The position numbers were made by a program, and so were the translations under genes. A stretch of 64,000 nt of DNA from Paracandidimonas soli (GTDB lineage Bacteria > Pseudomonadota > Gammaproteobacteria > Burkholderiales > Burkholderiaceae_B): the NCBI RefSeq assembly GCF_004342005.1, contig NZ_SMBX01000003.1:186001-250000 (forward strand). The letters run 5' to 3'. Shown in pieces: positions 35,215-46,712 of the stretch. The notes beneath the pieces were generated by a model that was given only the letters and a program-made list of their open reading frames with translations, was not told the origin of the DNA and did no database searches. Every line of letters begins with the position of its first letter. Position 1 is the first letter of the stretch.

Positions 35215-36450
35215 ATGACTGATGAAGCCGTACCGATCGTAGTTTCGGGTGCTCCGAAAACTGCACAAGCCGACCAGAACCCGCAGGATTTCCTCTTTCC
35301 CATTGTCGGCGGCGCAGCATTTGCGCACCTGCTCAACGACATGATTCAGGCGATGCTGCCTTCCATATATCCGCTGCTCAAGGAAAATTTTGCCTTGAGT
35401 TTCGGACAGATCGGCATCATCGCCCTGATCTATCAGATTACCGCTTCGTTGCTGCAGCCATGGATTGGTCTTTACACCGATAAACATCCGAAGCCTTATC
35501 TGCTTCCAGCGGGCATGGCGATGACCTTCATAGGCATCGGCCTCCTTGCCACGGCCGGGAGCTATCAGATGCTGCTGATTGCCGCAGCCGTTGTAGGTAT
35601 CGGTTCCGCGACATTCCACCCGGAGGCATCGCGCATCGCCCGCCTTGGTTCGGGAGGCAGGTTCGGCACTGCGCAATCGACATTCCAGGTAGGCGGAAAC
35701 ACCGGCTCGGCCATCGGCCCATTGCTGGCCGCGGCAGTCATTGTCCCGTTCGGGCAGAAGGGCGCCGCGTGGTTCATGCTGGTAGCAGCCCTGGCCATCT
35801 TCGTACTGTACCGCCTGACCATCTGGGTGATGCACAACGGGCAAGCCAAGGCCAAGGGTCTTGCCAAGAACCATGGAGGGGGACTGGATCGCGCAGGCGT
35901 GATCCGGGCAGTGGCGGTCATCTGCATTCTGATGTTCGCGAAATTCGTCTACATCGCTTCGTTCACCAACTATTTCACGTTCTACCTGATTCAGCGCTTT
36001 TCGCTGAGCGTGCAGCAGAGCCAGATTTTCCTGTTCATATTCCTGGCGGCAGTGGCGGCGGGCACGTTCGCGGGCGGGCCTGTGGGCGATCGCATCGGCC
36101 GCAAGGCTGTCATCTGGATTTCCTTTCTTGGCGTGGCGCCCTTTGCGCTTGCGCTGCCTTATGCCGACCTGTTCTGGACCGCTGTGCTGGCCATTACCAT
36201 TGGCCTGGTGATGTCGTCGGCCTTCGCCGCGCTGGTGGTGTATGCCCAGGAGGCGGTGCCCGGCCGTGTCGGTCTGGTGTCGGGCCTGATGTTCGGGCTC
36301 ATGTTCGGCATCGGCGGCATCGGCGCCGCTGGCCTGGGGGAGCTTGCCGATATCCACGGAATCGTCTGGGTGTATGGCATGACCTCGTTCCTGCCATTGC
36401 TGGGACTGGCGACTGCACTCCTTCCCGGGACATCGAAGAAAAAGCCCTGA
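35215..36450 (+). CDS. MFS transporter, fosmidomycin resistance (Fsr) type
   Basis: A 411-residue, 12-helix major facilitator transporter. The N-terminal FAHLLNDMIQAMLPSIYPLL and the RIARLGSGGRFGTAQSTFQVGGN block are typical of Fsr-like exporters. GDRIGRKAVIWIS gives the MFS loop motif. In E. coli Fsr pumps out fosmidomycin; substrate here is inferred from family only. It is divergent from the AraC gene, which probably controls it. Its stop codon lies inside a short repeat shared with the lplT end. Confidence 0.88.
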   Translation: MTDEAVPIVVSGAPKTAQADQNPQDFLFPIVGGAAFAHLLNDMIQAMLPSIYPLLKENFALSFGQIGIIALIYQITASLLQPWIGLYTDKHPKPYLLPAGMAMTFIGIGLLATAGSYQMLLIAAAVVGIGSATFHPEASRIARLGSGGRFGTAQSTFQVGGNTGSAIGPLLAAAVIVPFGQKGAAWFMLVAALAIFVLYRLTIWVMHNGQAKAKGLAKNHGGGLDRAGVIRAVAVICILMFAKFVYIASFTNYFTFYLIQRFSLSVQQSQIFLFIFLAAVAAGTFAGGPVGDRIGRKAVIWISFLGVAPFALALPYADLFWTAVLAITIGLVMSSAFAALVVYAQEAVPGRVGLVSGLMFGLMFGIGGIGAAGLGELADIHGIVWVYGMTSFLPLLGLATALLPGTSKKKP

Positions 36451-36480
36451 AGCCCGAGGCTTGCGCTTGGGCGCGTGGTC
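36445..36480 (-). repeat. Stop-codon-linked 35-bp repeat, copy 1
   Basis: Read on the minus strand it begins at the lplT stop (TGACCACGCGCCCAAGCGCA...) and ends in GGGCTTCAGGG. A near-identical sequence (about three differences) follows the relA stop at 61249-61283. It also covers the stop of the convergent MFS gene. It may be part of a bidirectional terminator or a mobile repeat fragment. Confidence 0.6.
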
Positions 36481-37780
36481 AAAGCGCCTGGCCGTGGCCG
36501 TGCTGGCCTATGGCTTGCTGCAGGTCTGGATTCTCCTGGTGGTTCAGGCGGTTCCAGCGCATGATGACCAGCATCAGCGACGCCACCATCAGGCCGAAGA
36601 ATACGATGATGTAGTTGATGGGGATCCGCAGCCAGAGCAGCAGGCTGTAGAGCGCCAGCATCAGCAGAATGTTCAGTTGTTCGTTGAAGTTCTGCACGGC
36701 GATGGAGTGCCCCGCGGAAAGCAGCACATGGCCGCGATGCTGCAGCAGGGCATTCATGGGAACCACGAAGAAGCCGGCCAGGCCGCCGATCAGCAGCAGC
36801 ACGGTGTACACCGCCCACGGCTGCTTGACGAGGGGCATGAGCAGGACCGCCAGGCCCATGATGACGCCGAAGGGCAGTACCGACAAGGCGCGCTTGAGCG
36901 GAACGCGGCCGGCGATGGCGGAACCGACGACCGTGCCCACCGCCGAGACGCCCATCAGGATCGATGCCTGGTCTAGGCGATAGCCCAGATGCTGGGCTCC
37001 CCATTCGATGACGATGAACTGCAGCGTGGCGCCCGCGCCCCAGAACAGCGTGGTGACGGCGAGGGAGATCTGGCCGAGTTTGTCGGACCAGAGGATACAG
37101 ACGTAATTGCGGAAGGCGCACAGCAGCTTGATGGGGTTGCGCTGCTGTATCGGATACTGGATGCCGGTGCGGGGGATCAGCAGATTGCAGGCCGCGGCAG
37201 CCAGATAGATCAGGCTGACGACGAAGATGGCGGCTTCGGAACGGGTCGTGGCGATATTGCCGATCCAGTCATGGCTGAGCAGCGCGTGCGAGACGTCGGG
37301 GTGGATCAGTACGCCGCCCATGACCGTGCCGAAGATGATGGATAGCACGGTCAGGCCTTCGATCCAGCTATTGCCCTTGACCAGTTGCGCCGGCTCCAGC
37401 ATTTCGGTGACGATGCCGTACTTGGCGGGCGAGTAGGCGGCCGCGCCGATGCCGACGATGGTGTATGCAACGAAGACCAGTCCCAGCTGCCCAGGATTGT
37501 CCAGGCCGAGCCAGGCATGGAAGAACATCATGAGGCAACCGGCTATCTTCACTCCGTTGGTGATGAACATGACCCTGCCTTTGGGCAGGGTGTCGGAGAA
37601 GGCGCCGACGAAAGCCGCCAGCACGACGTAGGCCAGGGCGAACCACCATTTCATCATGGGGGCCATCCACTCCGGCCCCTGCAGGTCGGCAATCAGGGCG
37701 ATGGCGGCGATCAGCAGGGCATTGTCCGCGATGGACGATAGCGCCTGGGCCGTCATGACCATGTAAAAGCCTTTTTTCAA
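36479..37780 (-). CDS. lplT: Lysophospholipid transporter LplT
   Basis: A 433-residue, 12-helix MFS flippase that returns lysophospholipids across the inner membrane. VGIGAAAYSPAKYGIVTEML and LSSIADNALLIAAIAL match LplT well. I place the start at a TTG giving KKGFYMVMTAQ, since related proteins begin MKKGFY and AGGG lies 7 nt upstream; an ATG at 37762 is the alternative. No acyltransferase (aas) gene is adjacent, unlike in enterics. Confidence 0.9.
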   Translation of the reverse strand: MKKGFYMVMTAQALSSIADNALLIAAIALIADLQGPEWMAPMMKWWFALAYVVLAAFVGAFSDTLPKGRVMFITNGVKIAGCLMMFFHAWLGLDNPGQLGLVFVAYTIVGIGAAAYSPAKYGIVTEMLEPAQLVKGNSWIEGLTVLSIIFGTVMGGVLIHPDVSHALLSHDWIGNIATTRSEAAIFVVSLIYLAAAACNLLIPRTGIQYPIQQRNPIKLLCAFRNYVCILWSDKLGQISLAVTTLFWGAGATLQFIVIEWGAQHLGYRLDQASILMGVSAVGTVVGSAIAGRVPLKRALSVLPFGVIMGLAVLLMPLVKQPWAVYTVLLLIGGLAGFFVVPMNALLQHRGHVLLSAGHSIAVQNFNEQLNILLMLALYSLLLWLRIPINYIIVFFGLMVASLMLVIMRWNRLNHQENPDLQQAIGQHGHGQAL

Positions 37781-37890
37781 CGGGAAGCCCTGCGGGAGTG
37801 AACGTTGGAAACAAAGAAAAAGGTATGCATCTGTAACTGCTGAAGGGGGCAAGAGTACGTCAGTTTAGCGCGTCAACGCAATAAAAAAAT

Positions 37891-38051
37891 ACCCCCACGC
37901 TGCAGCCTTCAGTTGGCTCCTCAGCCCGAAGTCTCGGCATGCAGCACCACCTCGCGGCCTGCATGCCGCTCGGATTCGCCAGGCATGCAACAGTCCACAG
38001 TGGACTGTTGCATGTCCAGGCTCATCCTGGGGGCGGCCCGGCGGTAAAAAA
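37891..38051 (+). repeat. Dispersed palindromic repeat, full copy
   Basis: About 160 bp. It starts with a CCCCCACGCTGC word, contains a 15-bp-arm palindrome centred at 37999 (37984-38014, CATGCAACAGTCCAC and its complement), and ends CGGCCCGGCGGTAAAAAA. The same arrangement, reversed, is at 58803-58964 with different but still complementary stem bases. Confidence 0.8.
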
Positions 38052-38127
38052 GACCCCCACGCTGCGCCTTCGGCTTGCTGCCCCCGAGGGGGCGTTTTTA
38101 CCTAGGGGCGGCCCGGCGGTAAAAAAT
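38052..38127 (+). repeat. Dispersed repeat, shortened copy with terminator-like hairpin
   Basis: Shares the outer words CCCCCACGCTGCG and GGCGGCCCGGCGGTAAAAAA with the full copy beside it but lacks the central palindrome. Instead it has GCCCCC-GA-GGGGGC followed by GTTTTTA at 38080-38100, which would act as a rightward intrinsic terminator. Confidence 0.7.
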
Positions 38128-38256
38128 AGGGTGCGGTATCATACGTGCCGTTTGTCCCGGGAGGGGTTCTATGGGTTTGCCCAGGGTCGAGTTCCTCGCA
38201 AAAGGGCTGTGGCAGTATAGTGTCGTTTTCCGTTCGTCAATGTTGATTGGACCATT

Positions 38257-41200
38257 GTGCGTTTAACACAGATCAAGCTTGCCGGATTCAAATCATTCGT
38301 CGATCCGACGGTCATTCCCACGCCCAGCCAACTGGTCGGCGTGGTGGGTCCCAATGGCTGTGGCAAATCCAATATCATCGACGCGGTGCGCTGGGTGCTG
38401 GGCGAGACCAAGGCGTCCGAACTGCGCGGCGAATCCATGCAGGACGTCATCTTCAACGGTTCCAGCGATCGCAAGCCTGCCGCCCGGTCTTCGGTTGAAC
38501 TGGTGTTCGACAACAGCGAAGGCCGCGCCGTCGGGCAGTGGAGCACCTATGCCGAGATCGCCGTCAGGCGGGTGCTGACCCGGGACGGCGCCAGCAGCTA
38601 TTTCGTCAACAACCAGCAGGTGCGCCGCCGCGATATCCATGACATCTTCCTGGGCACCGGCCTGGGCTCGCGCGGCTACGCCATCATCGGGCAGGGGATG
38701 ATCAACCGCCTGATCGAAGCCAGGCCGGAAGAGCTGCGCGTCTATCTGGAAGAGGCTGCAGGTGTATCGCGCTATAAAGAGCGCCGCCGCGAAACCGAAA
38801 ACCGTCTTTCCGACACCCGGGAAAACCTGACGCGCGTAGAAGATATCCTGCGCGAACTGAATACACAGGTGGAAAAGCTCGAGTCCCAGGCCGAGGTCGC
38901 GCAGAAATACCGCGGGCTGCAGGAAGAGGGCGAACAGAAGCAGCATGCGCTGTGGCTGGTCAAGGAAGCCGCGGCGCATGACGACCGCCGGCGCCACGCA
39001 CTGGCCATCGAGCAGGCGCAGACGGACCTGGAAGGCGCCATCTCCAGGTTGCGTTCGCGCGAATCGGATCTGGAGTCCCGCCGCCAGGCCCATTATGCGG
39101 CCGCCGATGCCGTGCATGCGGCGCAGGGCAAGCTGTTCGAGGCGGGGGCGCAGGTCAGCCGGCTCGAAGCCGAGATTCGCCACGTGGTCGACTCGCGGGA
39201 GCGCCTGCAGGCTAGGCGCAATCAGCTGCAACAGCAGATGCAGGAATGGAGCGATCAGCAGCAGCACTGCATTGCGCAGATCGCGCAGATCGAGGAAGAA
39301 CAGGAAGTCGCCCGCGGACGCACCGAAGAAGCGCGCGAACAGGTCGAGGCGGCGCGCGCAGCGCTGCCCGATATCGAACAGAAAGTCCGCAGCGCGGCCT
39401 CCTCGCGCGAGGAAATGCGGGTCGCGCTGGCGCGCGTCGAGCAGAACCTGGCCCTGGCGGCTCAGGCGCAGCGCGATGCCGACCGCCAGATTCAGCTGCT
39501 GGAGCAGCGCCAGGAGCGCCTGGAGCAGGAACTGCGCGACCTGGACGAGCCCGACGCCGCCGAGCTGGAGCGCCTGGCGGGCGAGCGTGAAATGCTGTCG
39601 CAGCAGCTGGAAGAAGCGCAGGCGCAGCTGGCCGAAGTCGAGGAGCGCGTGCCGGGGCTGGACGAGCAGCGACTGCAGGCCCAGGCCCAGGCCCAGGAGG
39701 CGCAGCAGGCGGTTGCCCGTCTGGATGCCAGGTTGGCCGCGCTGGCGAAGCTGCAGGAAGACGTCCAGAAACAGGGGGCGCTGGAGCCCTGGCTGGCAAA
39801 GCACGAACTGAATGCGCTGGGCCGCCTCTGGCAGAAGCTGCATATAGAGACCGGTTGGGAAACCGCGCTGGAGTCCGTGCTGCGCGAGCGCATGACGGCG
39901 CTGGAACTGCGCCAGCTGGATCATGCGCGGGCATTCGCAGCGGATGCGCCTCCCGCGCGCCTGGCTTTCTACCAGACGCCGGCGGCTTCGCCGGCGGCGC
40001 AGGGTGCTGCGGGCCTGAATCCGCTCAGCGCCCTGTTGCGCCTGAGCGATCCCGACCTGCGCTCGCTGGTCGTGGAGTGGCTGCGCGACGTGTACGTGGC
40101 CGACGACATGACGCAGGCGCTGGCCGCGCGCCATGAGCTGCCGCCGGGCGCCGTATTCGTGCTGAAGGACGGACACCAGGTCGATCGCCACAGTGTGCGC
40201 TTCTATGCGCCCGATTCGGAACAGGCCGGCATGCTGGCCCGGCAGCAGGAAATGGAAAACCTGCGTCGCGACGTCAAGGCCAGGCAATTGCAGGCCGACC
40301 AGGCGACCAGCGCCGTGGCCCAGGCCGAGGCCGCGTGGCGCAATGCCGCCCAGGCCGTGCAGCCCGCCCGCGTTCGCGTGGGCGAGCTGACGCAGCGACT
40401 GCACGATATCCAGTTGCAGTATTCGCGCCTGAAGCAATTGGCCGAGCAGACGGGAGAGCGCAGCACTAGGCTGCGCGAGGACTTGGCGGAAATCGGCGTC
40501 CAGAAAGAAGAGTTGCTGGCCGCCAGGGAAGAGGCCGAAGGCCGTTTCGAAGAGCTGGACAATGAGCTGGCCGAGCATCAGTCCAGGTTTTCCGACGCCG
40601 AGTTTTCCGGGGAAGACCTGGGGCGCCAGGCTGACGAGGCCAGGCAGAAACTGCGCGATCTGGAGCACAAAGCGCAGGAATCCGATTTCTCCGAGCGCAC
40701 GCTGCAGACGCGCATCACCGAATTGCAGCGCAATGCCAGGCTTGCCGAAGAACAGGTGCGGCGCGCCACCGACGAACTGGAAGGCCTGCAGGGCGAATTG
40801 TTCGAACTGGACGCCACGGCTGCGCAGGCCGGCCTGCAGGATGCGCTGGAGGTTCGCGCGGAGTGCGAGGAAAACCTGAACCGCGCGCGGATCGAGCTGG
40901 ACAACCTGGCCGCTCTGCTGCGCGAGGCGGATGAAGAGCGGGTCACGCTGGAGCGCACGCTGGAACCGTATCGCGCCAAGATCATGGAACTGCAGTTGCA
41001 GGAGCAGGCCGCCCGCCTCGCGGTGGAGCAATTCGCCGAGCAGCTCGACGCCCGCCAGGTCGACCGGGACGCGCTACGCGTCTTCCTGGAGGAACAGCCC
41101 GAGCAGTGGCGCAAGCCGCAGTGGCTGCAGTCCGAAGTGCAGCGCATCACGCGCCAGGTCGATGCGCTGGGGCCGGTGAACCTGGCCGCGCTGGATGAGC

Positions 41201-41781
41201 TGAAGGCGGCGCAGGAGCGCAAGGGCTTCCTGGACGAGCAGATGCTGGATCTCAATGGCGCCATCGAAACGCTGGAGGACGCCATCCGCAAAATCGACCG
41301 CGAGACGCGCGAACGCCTGCAGGAGACCTTCGATACCGTCAACAATGAATTCGGCATCCTGTTCCCGCAGCTGTTTGGCGGCGGCGAGGCCAAGCTGACC
41401 ATGACGGGCGACGAAATCCTGGATGCGGGCGTGCAGGTCATGGCTCAGCCGCCGGGCAAGCGCAACAGCACCATCCACCTGTTGTCCGGTGGAGAAAAGG
41501 CGTTGACGGCCACGGCGCTGGTGTTCGCGCTGTTCAAGCTGAATCCGGCGCCTTTCTGCCTGCTGGACGAGGTCGATGCGCCGCTGGACGATGCCAATAC
41601 CGAACGATATGCGAACCTGGTGCGCAGCATGAGCGAGCAGACGCAGTTTCTTTTCATTTCCCACAACAAGATCGCCATGCAGATGGCGAAGCAGCTGATC
41701 GGCGTGACCATGCAGGAACAGGGCGTTTCGCGTATCGTGGCGGTGGATATCGAGTCCGCGCTGCAGATGGCGGAAGCCTAG
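38257..41781 (+). CDS. smc: Chromosome segregation protein SMC
   Basis: A 1,174-residue condensin ATPase that compacts and segregates the chromosome. Walker A is GPNGCGKSN (residues 31-39). Two long coiled coils (about 170-500 and 670-1000) flank a hinge (about 515-640). The C-terminal head has the ABC signature LSGGEKALTATAL and Walker B FCLLDEVDAPLDDAN. The start is a GTG at 38257 giving MRLTQIKLAGFKSF, the standard N-terminus. It leads the smc-zipA-ligA operon. No scpAB genes are in the window. Confidence 0.97.
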   Translation: MRLTQIKLAGFKSFVDPTVIPTPSQLVGVVGPNGCGKSNIIDAVRWVLGETKASELRGESMQDVIFNGSSDRKPAARSSVELVFDNSEGRAVGQWSTYAEIAVRRVLTRDGASSYFVNNQQVRRRDIHDIFLGTGLGSRGYAIIGQGMINRLIEARPEELRVYLEEAAGVSRYKERRRETENRLSDTRENLTRVEDILRELNTQVEKLESQAEVAQKYRGLQEEGEQKQHALWLVKEAAAHDDRRRHALAIEQAQTDLEGAISRLRSRESDLESRRQAHYAAADAVHAAQGKLFEAGAQVSRLEAEIRHVVDSRERLQARRNQLQQQMQEWSDQQQHCIAQIAQIEEEQEVARGRTEEAREQVEAARAALPDIEQKVRSAASSREEMRVALARVEQNLALAAQAQRDADRQIQLLEQRQERLEQELRDLDEPDAAELERLAGEREMLSQQLEEAQAQLAEVEERVPGLDEQRLQAQAQAQEAQQAVARLDARLAALAKLQEDVQKQGALEPWLAKHELNALGRLWQKLHIETGWETALESVLRERMTALELRQLDHARAFAADAPPARLAFYQTPAASPAAQGAAGLNPLSALLRLSDPDLRSLVVEWLRDVYVADDMTQALAARHELPPGAVFVLKDGHQVDRHSVRFYAPDSEQAGMLARQQEMENLRRDVKARQLQADQATSAVAQAEAAWRNAAQAVQPARVRVGELTQRLHDIQLQYSRLKQLAEQTGERSTRLREDLAEIGVQKEELLAAREEAEGRFEELDNELAEHQSRFSDAEFSGEDLGRQADEARQKLRDLEHKAQESDFSERTLQTRITELQRNARLAEEQVRRATDELEGLQGELFELDATAAQAGLQDALEVRAECEENLNRARIELDNLAALLREADEERVTLERTLEPYRAKIMELQLQEQAARLAVEQFAEQLDARQVDRDALRVFLEEQPEQWRKPQWLQSEVQRITRQVDALGPVNLAALDELKAAQERKGFLDEQMLDLNGAIETLEDAIRKIDRETRERLQETFDTVNNEFGILFPQLFGGGEAKLTMTGDEILDAGVQVMAQPPGKRNSTIHLLSGGEKALTATALVFALFKLNPAPFCLLDEVDAPLDDANTERYANLVRSMSEQTQFLFISHNKIAMQMAKQLIGVTMQEQGVSRIVAVDIESALQMAEA

Positions 41782-41830
41782 GACCTGGCGCAAACCATAA
41801 TGAACAAGGCGTGATGCGACGGAACGTGAT

Positions 41831-42862
41831 ATGAGCGACTTACAGATCGGACTGATTGCACTGGGAGTCCTGTTGATCCTGGTGGTGGTGGTTTTCAACT
41901 GGTGGCAGGATCGCAGGATCCGGGCCAGGATGCGCGAGCATTTCCCGGAAGACGAGAACGATGCGCTGCTGGGTGCGGCCAAGACGTCATCGTCGATGCC
42001 GGGAGAGCGCCGCGAACCCGGCTTTGCCAGCATGGCGCAGGGCGAACTGCTGCCTGACGACGAGGAAGAGGTCGATCATCCGCTGGAAGCCGTGCTGGAT
42101 ATCAGTTTCGCGCATCCCGTGCCTGCCGATGCGCTGCAGAAGGCGGTGCACGGCCTGAGTGACGTGGGCGGCAAGCCGGTGCGCATCTTTGCCGAGCGCG
42201 ATGGCGGCGGGCATCGCTCCCGCCTGCGCGCCGGAGAATCCTATGTGTCGCTGCAGCTGGCCGTGCTGCTGGCCAACCGCGGAGGTCCGCTGACGGCGAT
42301 CGAGTGGTCGCAGCTGTGGACGGTGGCGCAGGAACTGATCGCAAAGTTCGAAGGCTCGGTCGAGGCGCCGGAGCAGGACGAGGTGATCCAGCGCGCAGCC
42401 AGGCTGGATGCGGCTTGCGCCGAGCTGGACGTGCAGGTGGGCCTGGCGCTGCGGCCGGAAGAGCCGCTGCCGCTGTCGCAGATCCAGCAGATCACGCGCG
42501 ACGTCGGCTTCATGCCATACGGCAGGCACCTGGCATGGATGGCGGAAAGCGGCCAGCCGCGCTTCCTGTTGCTGATGGATGGCGCAGCCGTTGCGGATCT
42601 GCAGTCGGATTCGGTCTCCCGCCTGGATTTGCTGCTGGATCTGCCCAACAGCCCTGTCGATACCCAGCCATTCAGCCGTATGGCCGGCGTCGGGCGGGAT
42701 CTGGCTCGCCGCCTGGGCACCGTGCTACTGGACGACCAGGGCCGCCCGGTGGTGGCGGAAGCCGATGGCAAGATCGACGAGCAATTGGCGGAGATCTACG
42801 CCCGCCTCGAATCGACGGGCTTCGTGCCGGGGCAGCCGCGCACCGCGCTGGTGTTCTCCTGA
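41831..42862 (+). CDS. zipA: Cell division protein ZipA
   Basis: A 343-residue protein with an N-terminal membrane helix (residues 5-25, IGLIALGVLLILVVVVF), an acidic linker, and a C-terminal FtsZ-binding domain (VSLQLAVLLANRGGPLTAIE, LDLLLDLPNSPVDTQPFSRM). It tethers FtsZ to the membrane at the division site. It lies between smc and ligA, with 17 nt to ligA. The sequence is divergent from enterobacterial ZipA, but topology and context agree. Confidence 0.85.
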   Translation: MSDLQIGLIALGVLLILVVVVFNWWQDRRIRARMREHFPEDENDALLGAAKTSSSMPGERREPGFASMAQGELLPDDEEEVDHPLEAVLDISFAHPVPADALQKAVHGLSDVGGKPVRIFAERDGGGHRSRLRAGESYVSLQLAVLLANRGGPLTAIEWSQLWTVAQELIAKFEGSVEAPEQDEVIQRAARLDAACAELDVQVGLALRPEEPLPLSQIQQITRDVGFMPYGRHLAWMAESGQPRFLLLMDGAAVADLQSDSVSRLDLLLDLPNSPVDTQPFSRMAGVGRDLARRLGTVLLDDQGRPVVAEADGKIDEQLAEIYARLESTGFVPGQPRTALVFS

Positions 42863-42876
42863 CCAGGTTGAAGTGA

Positions 42877-44982
<2,106 letters not shown>

Positions 44983-44989
44983 TCCCGCC

Positions 44990-45505
44990 TCAGGCTTCGG
45001 TCCGGGCGGCTTCCTCGTACCTGACCATGATCTGCCAATCGGCGTGCACAGAGGGCCGCGGCGCGCCCTCGGCTTCGATCGCGACGTTCCAGGAGCAGCG
45101 GGCCTCGCCTGGCCTGGTCTCCAGTACCTGCGCCAGCGAGAATCTGGCCGATACGCGCGAACCGGACAGGACGGGCGCGGTGAAGCGGACCTTGTCGAAA
45201 CCGTAGTTCAGCACCAGGGTTGCGCGGGGGAAGGCGATGCAGTTGGCCTGCCAATAGCTCAGCAAAGACAGCACGAGAAAGCCATGCGCGATGGTGCGCC
45301 GGTACGGAGACTCCGCCAGCGCACGCTCCTGGTCCACATGAATCCACTGGCTGTCGCGCGTGACCTGCGCAAACCGGTCTATCATTTCCTGGTCTATCAT
45401 GAGAGGCTTGGAAACGATCGCCGGTTGTCCCACGAAACTGCCGAGAGACTGGACGGAGTCGAACCGCCGGATCGCCGATGAGGGATGAGGGTTGCCTGTC
45501 GTCAT
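44990..45505 (-). CDS. MaoC-like hydratase
   Basis: A 171-residue hot-dog fold protein. The hydratase motif is visible as QWIHVDQERALAESPYRRTIAHGFLVLSL, where Asp and His are the catalytic pair of R-specific enoyl-CoA hydratases. The start at MTTGNPH is 20 nt after the thiolase stop; longer versions would overlap thiolase. It is the last gene of the CoA catabolic operon and would hydrate an enoyl-CoA intermediate. Confidence 0.88.
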   Translation of the reverse strand: MTTGNPHPSSAIRRFDSVQSLGSFVGQPAIVSKPLMIDQEMIDRFAQVTRDSQWIHVDQERALAESPYRRTIAHGFLVLSLLSYWQANCIAFPRATLVLNYGFDKVRFTAPVLSGSRVSARFSLAQVLETRPGEARCSWNVAIEAEGAPRPSVHADWQIMVRYEEAARTEA

Positions 45506-45524
45506 AGGAAGCGGGGCGTGTGAT

Positions 45525-46712
45525 TCAGATTCGTTCGAAGATGGCGGCGATGCCCTGTCCGCCTCCAATGCACATCGTGACCAGCGCGTACCGGCCGCCA
45601 ATGCGCCTGAGTTCGTGCAATGCCTTGACGGTGATGATGGCGCCCGTCGCGCCCACCGGATGTCCCAGGGCGATGCCGGATCCGTTCGGATTGACTTTGG
45701 CCGGATCCAGCCCGAGTTCGCGGCTCACCGCGCAGGCCTGCGCCGCAAAGGCCTCGTTGGATTCGATGACGTCGATATCGTCGACGGAAAGGCCAGCCTT
45801 CTCCAGGGCGGCGCGCGCGGCGGGAACCGGACCGATGCCCATGTAGCGCGGATCCACCCCCGCATGGGCATAGGCGGCCAGCCTGGCCATTGGGCGGGCG
45901 CCGCATACCTGGGCGCTGGAGAGCTCCATCAGTACAAGGGCCGCCGCGCCGTCGTTGATTCCGGACGCGTTGCCCGCCGTGACGGTGCCGCCATCGGGTG
46001 CGAACACGGGCTTGAGGCCGGCAAGGTCGGACAGGCCGATGCCGGTGCGGATGTGCTCGTCCCTGTCGAAGGCGATTTCGCCCTTGCGGCCTGGCGCCAT
46101 CACAGGGACGATCTGCGAATCGAAGCGGCCCTCGGCGGCTGCCAATGCGGCGCGGCGATGGCTTTCGACGGCAAGCGCATCCTGTTCTTTGCGCGTGATG
46201 CCGTATTGCCGTGCGACGTTTTCCGCAGTCAGGCCCATGTGGATCCGATGGAATGGATCGTGCAGGGCGCCGAGCAATGTGTCCACCATGGCTGTGTCTC
46301 CCATGCGGGCGCCGAAACGCAGGGCCGGGCTGAGGTAGGGCGCGCGCGACATGCTTTCGGCTCCCCCGGCGACCGCGGTCGTGCAGTCTCCCAGCAGGAT
46401 AGACTGCGCCGCGGAAACGACCGCCTGCAAGCCCGATCCGCACAATCGGTTCACGTTGAAGGCCGGCGTGTTTTCGCCGCAGCCTGCTTCGATGGCGGCG
46501 ACGCGCGACAGATACAGGTCGCGCGGCTCGGTATTGATGACCTGGCCGAAGCAGACGTGCTCGACGTGGCCGGGATCGATATTCGCGCTCGCCACGGCGG
46601 CGCGCAGCACATGGGTGGCGAGCGCGGTCGGCGGCATGTCTTTCAGGCCGCCGCCGAAGCTGCCGATGGGCGTACGAACGCCGGACAGAACCACGACCTC
46701 CCTGGCGTTCAT
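45525..46712 (-). CDS. Acetyl-CoA acetyltransferase (thiolase)
   Basis: A 395-residue thiolase. The acylated cysteine is in NRLCGSGLQAVVSA (about residue 87), the catalytic His in GHPVGATGA and the second Cys in MCIGGGQG. It would cleave a 3-oxoacyl-CoA to acetyl-CoA plus a shorter acyl-CoA, or act in reverse. The start overlaps the SDR stop (ATGA). Degradative versus biosynthetic direction is inferred from the operon (CaiB, SDR, MaoC). Confidence 0.92.
   Translation of the reverse strand: MNAREVVVLSGVRTPIGSFGGGLKDMPPTALATHVLRAAVASANIDPGHVEHVCFGQVINTEPRDLYLSRVAAIEAGCGENTPAFNVNRLCGSGLQAVVSAAQSILLGDCTTAVAGGAESMSRAPYLSPALRFGARMGDTAMVDTLLGALHDPFHRIHMGLTAENVARQYGITRKEQDALAVESHRRAALAAAEGRFDSQIVPVMAPGRKGEIAFDRDEHIRTGIGLSDLAGLKPVFAPDGGTVTAGNASGINDGAAALVLMELSSAQVCGARPMARLAAYAHAGVDPRYMGIGPVPAARAALEKAGLSVDDIDVIESNEAFAAQACAVSRELGLDPAKVNPNGSGIALGHPVGATGAIITVKALHELRRIGGRYALVTMCIGGGQGIAAIFERI

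Larger units (their letters stand above)
37781..38256. other. Repeat-filled intergenic region between lplT and smc
   Basis: This 476-bp gap between divergent genes holds one full and one shortened copy of a dispersed repeat (37891-38127), described separately. The 130 bp directly before smc should contain its promoter; none is clear to me. No coding gene is seen. Confidence 0.6.

Noticed and set aside
27705-36450. Functional link between the ispD-ispF genes and the fosmidomycin-type exporter
   Set aside because: Fosmidomycin hits the same pathway, but the genes are 7 kb apart in separate transcripts and ispC is not here; likely coincidence.
37891-38127. CRISPR-like array
   Set aside because: Repeat units are unequal, palindromic and only two are adjacent; there are no regular spacers or cas genes.
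45440-45470. tRNA-like T-loop sequence (GTCGAACC)
   Set aside because: It is inside the MaoC coding region and no cloverleaf can be formed around it.
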